Source: Vampirovibrio chlorellavorus (GTDB taxonomy: Bacteria > Cyanobacteriota > Vampirovibrionia > Vampirovibrionales > Vampirovibrionaceae). Taken from it: 64,000 bases of DNA. The notes below the pieces were generated by a model, which worked only from the letters and a program-made list of their open reading frames with translations, was not told the DNA's origin and did no database searches. Positions 54,979 through 61,607 of this stretch are shown here, in pieces. Location: the NCBI GenBank assembly GCA_003149345.1, contig QFWI01000031.1:62001-126000 (forward strand). Direction: 5' to 3'. Positions within the stretch are counted from its first letter, which is position 1. Each line of letters starts with the position of its first letter. A program made the position numbers and the translations under genes.

Positions 54979-56172
54979 TCAATCTGCCGGATAGGCAGCA
55001 GGGCCTCCGTACTGGCTTACGGAACGATCCGGGGCCAGATGCAACGGCGAGGGCAAAGGCAGGGGCAAACTGGCTGAAAAACTTCGACTGGAGCGATACC
55101 GCAAATTTCCACCCCGTCGGCTGGCGTTCACCAAACGTTGATACAAACGCTCATGCTCAGCCACCATGCGCTGGGCTGAAAATCGCTCCTCAGCTTTTCG
55201 CCTGACCAAGCGACGATCAAAGCGGGCGTATCCCTGAACGGCGGTGGTCAAAGCTTCAACGGAATCGGCCACATACCCGCTCACCCCATGATCGATCACC
55301 TCAGGGACGGAACCATTCCTCAGCGCAAAGACCGGGGTACCGCAAGCCATGGCCTCAATCATGACCAACCCGAAGGGTTCAGGCCACTGCACCGGGAACA
55401 GGCAAGCCGAGGCGTTCCTCAGGAATTCCACCTTGGCGGCATGCGCCAGCTCCCCCACATAAATAATTCGCGAGCCATCAATCTGGCTGGCTAAAACCGA
55501 TTCATAATAAATCTGGTCAACCCGATCAATCTTTCCGGCCAGAAGCAGCTTCATACCCAAAGCCTGAGCCACCTGAATGGCTTCTAAAGGACCCTTTTCA
55601 GGGGACAATCGCCCCAAAAAAGCCAGATAGGGCTCGCCCGAAAGCTCAAACTTCGGCGTAAAACGGCTCAGGTCGATTCCATGGTAAATGGTGGCCGCAT
55701 AATGCAGTTCCGGCCAAAGCCGCTGTTGATAACGACTGATTGAAATATAATGCTGGTGGGCATTTTTGAGGAACAGCGCCCGCACCGGTTCCGGCGAGAG
55801 GGCATTGTGCAGGGTGGTCACCACCGGCGTCTCCACGAAATTGACAAACGGCAGGGCTTGAAAGCCCATGTGATTGTGGATGACGTCGTAACGCTCGGCC
55901 TCCAGAAAGACATCACCCAGCACCGTCAGCTCTGAGGCCATCACCGTACAATGTGTCTTATCGCTATTTAGCGTTTCCTCGAGCTCTCTCAGCGGCTGAG
56001 AAGCGTAAGAACGCAGGTGCCCGGAAGTCTGGGAGCCTGCCACCGCAAACAGGGTGACCTCATGGCCCCTTTGAATCAACCCCTCGGTTAACAAGTAAGC
56101 CACTAGCTCAGTTCCCCCATAGGCCCTTGGAGGAACCAGCTCCCACAGTGGAGCAATTTGGGCAATGCGCAT
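54979..56172 (-). CDS. GT4-family glycosyltransferase
   Basis: GT-B glycosyltransferase of 397 residues. The N-terminal half begins MRIAQIAPLWELVPPRAYGGTE, with the GGTE loop that contacts the donor phosphate. The C-terminal half has YLAFLGRLSPEKGPLEAI, then FPVQWPEPFGLVMIEAMACGTPV, the EX7E motif of the retaining GT4 family, and GSVPEVIDHGVSGY. The start at 56172 is marked by GGGAGGGAG. It precedes the debranching gene, with which it probably forms an operon. Its acceptor is unknown. Confidence 0.93.
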   Translation of the reverse strand: MRIAQIAPLWELVPPRAYGGTELVAYLLTEGLIQRGHEVTLFAVAGSQTSGHLRSYASQPLRELEETLNSDKTHCTVMASELTVLGDVFLEAERYDVIHNHMGFQALPFVNFVETPVVTTLHNALSPEPVRALFLKNAHQHYISISRYQQRLWPELHYAATIYHGIDLSRFTPKFELSGEPYLAFLGRLSPEKGPLEAIQVAQALGMKLLLAGKIDRVDQIYYESVLASQIDGSRIIYVGELAHAAKVEFLRNASACLFPVQWPEPFGLVMIEAMACGTPVFALRNGSVPEVIDHGVSGYVADSVEALTTAVQGYARFDRRLVRRKAEERFSAQRMVAEHERLYQRLVNASRRGGNLRYRSSRSFSASLPLPLPSPLHLAPDRSVSQYGGPAAYPAD

Positions 56173-56399
56173 AACACTCCCTCCCGGTGAGCGGTCAAGA
56201 TCAAGTACGAAAGTCGAAGAATGCCCTCCTTGCAAAAGACGGGGGTCAACGTCCCTTTCTGGTTATTGTAAAAAAAGTAGGCGCTCTCCAAAATTCGACA
56301 ATTGGCTAAACCTGCCCGTTTGCGCAAAACCCATTGGTAAATCAGGCCAACCGCAGTAGGATAAAGCTGTAAAGCTCAAAAAGCCTCCTCACTATTTTT

Positions 56400-57320
56400 A
56401 TGAAGCAATCCAATAATCCCCTGAAGTATCGCTATCACGTGTTTCGCGGCAAGCTCGTCCAGCCTTTTTTCTGGGCGCTGTGCTTTCTCAGCCCGGTGCT
56501 GGACATTTTCCGGGTGGATATGGTTCAGCAACACCTGGTCTTTCTGGGGAAACCCTTGCCCTTCACCTTTGAACACCTCAAATGGCTGCCCATTGGCTTT
56601 TACGGGGCCGTCATTCTCATCGGTATTATTTCTTTTATCTGGGGACGCCTTTTTTGCGGCTGGGCCTGTCCTCACAACACGCTGACCGAATGGACGCGTC
56701 CTCTGAGAGCCATGGTGGGCCTGGCCCCCAAGCCCCGCTGGATGAAGCTGATCCTGCGAGAGCGCCCCTCCTTTCGGTTCCTGTTCATGGCCTTGTCTCC
56801 GCTGATGGCCATCGGTCTGACCTTTGCGCTCAGCCTGCTGTTATCTTTTTACATTGTCGCTCCCCAGTGGGTCATTCAGCAGTACGCCAGCGGACACCCC
56901 CATATCGCCCTGATTTTTGGCCACGGTTTGTTCGTATTGATTGGGCTTTTCCTCCTTTTTGTGGGCAACGACTTTTGCCGCACCTGCTGTCCCTACGGGC
57001 TGGCCCAGTCTATTTCCGCCTACCACGAGGATTCCCCATGGCGGCCGCTGGAAATTCAGTTCCACGGCAATAAAACCGAAAAAACCGAAAGCTGCAAAAC
57101 CTGTACCGCCTGTCAAACCGTCTGTCCGGTGGATATTGATCCCCGTGATACCGGGGCCCTGAAGGTGGGACAGTTCGATGGCTGCTTTAACTGCGGGGAA
57201 TGCATCGACGCCTGCAAGTATATCCACAGCTTCAAGTCACAAGCGGGTCTGCTCTCCTTTAAAAACCCGGGCTTTAAAGAGAAAAAGCCAAAAAACCAAA
57301 CCACCCGGCCCGTTCCTTAA
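56400..57320 (+). CDS. CcoG/FixG-like iron-sulfur membrane protein, short form
   Basis: A 306-residue membrane protein with four to five helices and several Cys motifs. GRLFCGWACPHNTLTEW and DFCRTCCPYGLAQS are typical of the CcoG/RdxA/NapH group. Two ferredoxin-like clusters follow: CKTCTACQTVCPVDIDPRD and CFNCGECIDACKYI. CcoG proteins act as cupric reductases in cbb3 oxidase assembly. This copy lacks the ~150-residue C-terminal Ig-like domain of classic CcoG and ends in a basic tail, so it may be a shorter electron-transfer variant. No oxidase genes are adjacent. It is divergent from the GT4 gene. Confidence 0.85.
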   Translation: MKQSNNPLKYRYHVFRGKLVQPFFWALCFLSPVLDIFRVDMVQQHLVFLGKPLPFTFEHLKWLPIGFYGAVILIGIISFIWGRLFCGWACPHNTLTEWTRPLRAMVGLAPKPRWMKLILRERPSFRFLFMALSPLMAIGLTFALSLLLSFYIVAPQWVIQQYASGHPHIALIFGHGLFVLIGLFLLFVGNDFCRTCCPYGLAQSISAYHEDSPWRPLEIQFHGNKTEKTESCKTCTACQTVCPVDIDPRDTGALKVGQFDGCFNCGECIDACKYIHSFKSQAGLLSFKNPGFKEKKPKNQTTRPVP

Positions 57321-57564
57321 ACAATCACTTTTTAAGAATTTGGTGTTCACCCACTGGCCACAGCCCCTTGCTGGCCGGAAATCGTTCAACGAATCATTCG
57401 AGCCGGTGCCCCTACTTAAGCGGGCCCCTGACGGTTTTGTAAAAAAAATTCAAGAATGGGCAGGATCCGTCGATAGGGCAAACAGGAGTCAACTCGTCCC
57501 AGAAAGAATGGTTTTGGAGATTTCCTGAACCAGACCCGCAAAGCAGGTAAGTGACAAGCAGACT

Positions 57565-59010
57565 ATGAGAACGCCCGAGAGAACGTCCGAACGTCAGCGA
57601 CAAAAAGCCCGAGCCGCTAAAATTTTAGTTTTCAACGTGCTGATCATGTCTTGCATCACCGTGGCCGTTGGCTTTCCATTTGGCGCGCGGCTGATGAATC
57701 AGACCCTGCCCGATTCCCTCTGGTTTATGCAGGCCCTTGGCTATGGTTTATGCAGCCCTCTGGCCAGTGTCCACAAATTCCTGCTGGCCCCCCAGCTGGC
57801 CACATGGTTGCCAGCGGAATGGCACAGCGTTTTCCCGGTAACACCCGTTTCACTTTTCTTGAGCGCCGTCTCCGGCAAACCGGTGTCGTCATTCAGTGGC
57901 TATCAAGGGAGCATTGAATGGATCCCGCTGCTGAGCATTTTGTTCTGGCAATGTTTCCTCATAATCTTTTACTACTGTCTGTCCTTGCTGAAGCACGGTT
58001 TTTCCCTTGAGGACGTTAAGGCTGAATTGGCTGAATTGCGTCAATTGAAAGAGGAACCACCAAGACCGGCCCGCACCCGATCGGAGCAAAGCCAACCGGC
58101 CACTCCCACCCGGCAGGACAGCCGGGAAACCCAGCCGAATCCCCTGCCAAAAAACCCGGATGACCTGAAAAAGATCAAGGATCGCCTGCACGAATCCAAG
58201 AATCTGCAACACCAGGCACCCCGGATTCAAAAATTTACCCCGCAAGATTGGGAAAATTACAAACAGCAGGAAGGCAACCTGATCGTCCGATCGATGATCC
58301 AGCAACTGAGGCAGGAGAACCTGGCTTTACAGAACGAAAAAAACGAACTTAAATCGACCTTCTCCCAATACTTCTCACCCGATGTGCTGAAGTACCTCAA
58401 TCAGAACAAAAGCGCCTTTAAAGACATCCAAAACCAGCATTACAACATGAGTGTGCTGTTCTGCGACCTGCGGGGTTTTTCCGCCTTCAGTCAAACCGCC
58501 TCCCCGGATCAGTTGGTGGCTTATCTGGGTGAATATTTCGAGATTGCCAGCTATTGCGTATTGCACAAATACAACGGGGTAATCAGTAAACTGATGGGCG
58601 ACGGGTTTATGGCCTACTGGGGCTTTCCCTTGAGCGATACAGAGCATGCTTACCTGGCCACCCAGGCGGCCCAAAATATCATTCAGGAAGTACGCCTGCG
58701 AAACCAAATCAAGGCCCACCAAAAACCCATAGAAGTGGGCATTGGCATTGCCACCGGCTCAGTGATGGTGGGGAACATCGGCTCCCTGGATTTTAAGGAC
58801 TTCACCCTCATCGGGGTGCCGGTCAATCTGGCCGCCCGCCTCCAGGAAAGCACCAAGCAGCTGGGCTGCGACATCGTGCTATCTGAAAACACTTACCGGG
58901 ATCTCAACGGGCGACTTCCCTGCAAGGATTGGGGAGCCATCGAGATTCGGGGGTGGCAAAACGCGGAACGCTTGTTCAGTCCGCTGCCGCCAGACGACCC
59001 GGCGTTTTGA
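57565..59010 (+). CDS. Class III nucleotide cyclase, membrane-anchored
   Basis: Adenylate/guanylate cyclase of 481 residues. The N-terminus has two hydrophobic segments (ILVFNVLIMSCITVAVGFPFG and the IPLLSILFWQCFLIIFYYCL stretch) bracketing a ~100-residue loop, then a Pro/Gln-rich and coiled-coil linker. The catalytic domain starts near residue 290: metal-binding Asp in VLFCDLRGFSAFS and in KLMGDGFMAYWG, a substrate-binding Lys just before it (VISKLMGD), and transition-state Asn and Arg in GVPVNLAARLQE. All key residues are present, so it should be active. The T in DFTLIG fits cAMP more than cGMP specificity. It is a single-gene unit without an SD. Confidence 0.9.
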   Translation: MRTPERTSERQRQKARAAKILVFNVLIMSCITVAVGFPFGARLMNQTLPDSLWFMQALGYGLCSPLASVHKFLLAPQLATWLPAEWHSVFPVTPVSLFLSAVSGKPVSSFSGYQGSIEWIPLLSILFWQCFLIIFYYCLSLLKHGFSLEDVKAELAELRQLKEEPPRPARTRSEQSQPATPTRQDSRETQPNPLPKNPDDLKKIKDRLHESKNLQHQAPRIQKFTPQDWENYKQQEGNLIVRSMIQQLRQENLALQNEKNELKSTFSQYFSPDVLKYLNQNKSAFKDIQNQHYNMSVLFCDLRGFSAFSQTASPDQLVAYLGEYFEIASYCVLHKYNGVISKLMGDGFMAYWGFPLSDTEHAYLATQAAQNIIQEVRLRNQIKAHQKPIEVGIGIATGSVMVGNIGSLDFKDFTLIGVPVNLAARLQESTKQLGCDIVLSENTYRDLNGRLPCKDWGAIEIRGWQNAERLFSPLPPDDPAF

Positions 59011-59511
59011 GTCCACCAGCCCGACCGCCCAATTGATACCCTATAGCCCAGCGCGCGGATTGCAGGACACCGTGTGCAGCCAACAGGGCGAGCAACCGCA
59101 TCACGGGCGCATGGCAATGCGTTAGCGCTTGGCGGAATTTGGGTTCCGGGGCTTCTTTTTTATATCGGCTAACGAAATGGGTTAAGCACAGGGATTAAAA
59201 AGGCAATTTCATACCAAAACTGTTTTTTATTTTAAACAGTGTGAAATTGTAAGTTTAAGCCTTGAGAGTTCTAGCGCCCCTTGGCGCTCATCATCACGAG
59301 TCAGTGAATCCGCCTGCCTGAAATCATGCCTTGCCCAGTGCTTGGCATAAAGCAGTCCGCACCCGCGTAAACCATACAGGCAAGCAAAAAAGCAAGCAGA
59401 GAAAGCCAATGAGTACGGCGATATTTTAACTCAGGGTTCTCATAAGTAAGTACTAAATAAGAGTCTTATAAATTTTAAGAAAAGCGCAAATTGACAAGGA
59501 GAGGTCATTCC
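59011..59511. other. Intergenic region before the repeat-protein cluster
   Basis: The 501 bp after the cyclase become strongly AT-rich from about 59400, where the promoter of the next gene should lie. Small inverted repeats (CGTTAGC/GCTAACG near 59120-59180, ACTGTTT/AAACAGT at 59219-59240) could end cyclase transcription. No gene is supported. Confidence 0.4.
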
Positions 59512-60129
59512 ATGAGCTACAATCTGAATTCAATAATTGGGCTGAATTATGGAACACAAAGCCTTTACCAAAGAATTAGAAACAATATTGAAAACAATCC
59601 AGCAGTCGATAAAAACCTTTTATTTGATGATTTGGAGATGCTACAAGCAGATGGATTAACAGTTAGAGACGTATTGGGACTTGAAACCAATTACGACATT
59701 GATCTTGATGGTGACGGTCAAAAACGTAGCGTATTAGGCGTCAATGAAGACAGTAACACGGAAGAACCAGTGGGCAATCAAGCGGGAGAAGGGGCTGTTA
59801 AATCTGTCTCTGCTGATGAAATGAAGGCCCTTGGACAAGCATTTGAAGATGCTGGTAAGACAAGTTTCACCAGAGCTGATTTACAACAATTAGCCTCCAC
59901 TGGACAAATTGACGGGAAACAGGTAGGCCCAGAATTACAGCGTTCCGCCACCGCATTGCTAAACAACCCGGAAGTCCTGGATAAGATTGATGTCCTTGAT
60001 GGGTTTGGTGAAAATGGTGCGCCCAGAGATCAGAAGTATTGGGCTAGTAATTTTATAGCTTACGGCTCTAGCGCCGCCGATGGCACTGGTAACGCTGCTG
60101 AAACTGCTGGCACCGATGGCGCTATTTAA
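59512..60129 (+). CDS. EF-hand-like module protein A (possibly frameshifted)
   Basis: No named family is recognised. The 205-residue product has no signal peptide. Near the middle is the loop DIDLDGDGQKRS, close to a calcium-binding DxDxDG pattern. It is followed by a helical module FTRADLQQLASTGQIDGKQ...ALLNNPEVLDKIDVLDGFGENG, which recurs in the next genes. It ends in a low-complexity DGTGNAAETAGTDGAI. The open frame that follows in +1 phase from 60080 continues with the second half of the same module, so this gene may originally have been longer. AAGGAGAGG precedes ATG 59512. Codon and base use (AT-rich) differ from the window average. Confidence 0.7.
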   Translation: MSYNLNSIIGLNYGTQSLYQRIRNNIENNPAVDKNLLFDDLEMLQADGLTVRDVLGLETNYDIDLDGDGQKRSVLGVNEDSNTEEPVGNQAGEGAVKSVSADEMKALGQAFEDAGKTSFTRADLQQLASTGQIDGKQVGPELQRSATALLNNPEVLDKIDVLDGFGENGAPRDQKYWASNFIAYGSSAADGTGNAAETAGTDGAI

Positions 60130-60388
60130 TCCCCAATTATTATCTGCTATGGATGATGCCAATACAGAGAGTACTTTTGATCCGGCAAATGCGGAGGGCT
60201 GGTACAACCTGAGTGTCATCAAGCAACATTTCGATGCAATTGTAGAGAGCCCCCTCCAGCCAAAGATCCCTGCTTCAGCGCCCGCAGAGGCCGTAAAACC
60301 GAAGGAGGAACCAGCGCAAACCATACAGGCAAGCACCAAAGTAATAGAGAAAGTGAAAGAAAGAAAGAAAGAAAAGAGAGAGAGGTAA
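60080..60388 (+). pseudogene. Overlapping frame with the missing module half
   Basis: This 102-codon frame overlaps the previous gene by 50 bp in the +1 phase and has no SD. From residue 15 it encodes LFNPQLLSAMDDANTESTFDPANAEGWYNLSVIKQH when read in parts, which closely matches the module in the following gene (LGNQQLETALDQANADGTFDAANEDDWYNLTAMQQH). It ends in a Lys/Glu/Arg-rich tail. I interpret it as the C-terminal part of the 59512 gene cut off by a frameshift. Programmed frameshifting or separate coupled translation are alternatives. Confidence 0.5.
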
Positions 60389-60391
60389 ATT

Positions 60392-61048
60392 ATGGGAATT
60401 AACCCAACTCGCGGCTTTATCCCAGGGACAGCCGGGCCCACCAGGCCTGCAAGCCCCGCCCAGACTAGAAGCTTATCAGAAGCTAATTCCCCAGCACCGT
60501 CGGACTCCTCTGGACAAAATCCAGGTATACCAACTTATTTAGGCTTACCACCTTCGCTTTTTTATGGTTCCCCTTACCCTTTATTACCCATGCCTTATCC
60601 TCCACCAAACTACAATAAAGATCTAGATACCCTTACTACCCTTTCAAGTGTTTCAAACCTTGCATCAGGGACAGACGATCAGGGGAATCCTTTATTTAGC
60701 AAACAAGATCTAACCGATCTGGCAGCCGGTAAAGGTCGATTCGCTTCGGCGACCCAGGAACAACAACAAGCGGCAGGGGATGTCCTTGGGAATCAACAGC
60801 TTGAAACCGCTTTGGATCAGGCCAATGCCGATGGTACCTTTGATGCGGCCAATGAGGATGACTGGTATAATTTAACCGCAATGCAGCAACACTCGGGTAA
60901 AATTGCGGAACGAGTCCCCCCCTCCGTCCCCCCCTCCTTCTCCCCTGACGCCATAAACCTGGCGAACCCGGCCTCAGCGACTGCAGAGGGCACACAAGCG
61001 GAAGAGCCGCCTAAACCTGAACAAGAACAAGCCCCAGCGTCCGAATGA
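60392..61048 (+). CDS. EF-hand-like module protein B
   Basis: A 218-residue relative of the preceding product. The N-terminus is Pro/Ser/Thr-rich with a Pro/Tyr/Leu stretch (LGLPPSLFYGSPYPLLPMPYPPP). The module follows: LFSKQDLTDLAAGKGRFASATQEQQQAAGDVLGNQQLETAL, then DGTFDAANEDDWYNL. The tail is Pro/Ala/Glu-rich. No signal peptide or membrane helix. Two runs of seven C (around 60916 and 60929) lie in the PPSVPPS-encoding part. The start follows AGAGAGAGG by about 5 nt, and it begins 3 bp after the previous frame ends, so the two are probably cotranscribed. A strong terminator follows. Confidence 0.68.
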   Translation: MGINPTRGFIPGTAGPTRPASPAQTRSLSEANSPAPSDSSGQNPGIPTYLGLPPSLFYGSPYPLLPMPYPPPNYNKDLDTLTTLSSVSNLASGTDDQGNPLFSKQDLTDLAAGKGRFASATQEQQQAAGDVLGNQQLETALDQANADGTFDAANEDDWYNLTAMQQHSGKIAERVPPSVPPSFSPDAINLANPASATAEGTQAEEPPKPEQEQAPASE

Positions 61049-61607
61049 GGGCTGTGGTAATAAAGCCCGAATCAGGTGCAATCTCGCCATCCACAATCTA
61101 AAACCCTGTCTGACGAAAACCCTGTCTGATTGTATCAGGCAGGGTTTTTACCATCCCTCCTTTGATCGATCACCCATCAGCGCAGCATCAATCAGCGCGG
61201 CACCATCCCCCTCAGCCGCCTCCCCCAATCGATACGCTATCGGCCATTGTACAGATAGTATTACAAACTGTGTCAATAGACTTCCACCGGCTGAACGGCG
61301 CCATGGGCGGGCATTTACAGGATTTCTGCTCACAGGCTTCTGCCCATCATGTTAGCGCACCCCATAATATTGGCAATGGTACAGGCAATTTCAGGAAATA
61401 AACAGTTTTTATATATAAAAGAGTCAAGTGGTAATTTCCAGCCTTTATATCATGCCATCCGTGGGTCAACCAACTCCAGTGTGAGCTGGTGTCGTTCCGG
61501 TTCAGAGAGTCAAACATCGCAATCAGGATCAGTGACCTTAAAGCGTAAATAGAATTAAAGCAAGCGCAAATCAAACAGCCCTTGATGAAAGAGAGGTTCA
61601 AAAAGTT
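61049..61607. other. Intergenic region between module proteins B and C
   Basis: The 559-bp gap holds a strong terminator (61116-61150) preceded by a tandem copy of AAACCCTGTCTGA (61101 and 61118). The rest, including an AT-rich part after 61395, should contain the promoter of the next gene. Short frames here lack SDs. Confidence 0.45.
61116..61150 (+). terminator. Terminator after module protein B
   Basis: AAAACCCTGTCTGA and TCAGGCAGGGTTTTTA form a long stem with one mismatch, loop TTGTA, and a T-tract, about 70 bp after the stop. Confidence 0.9.
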
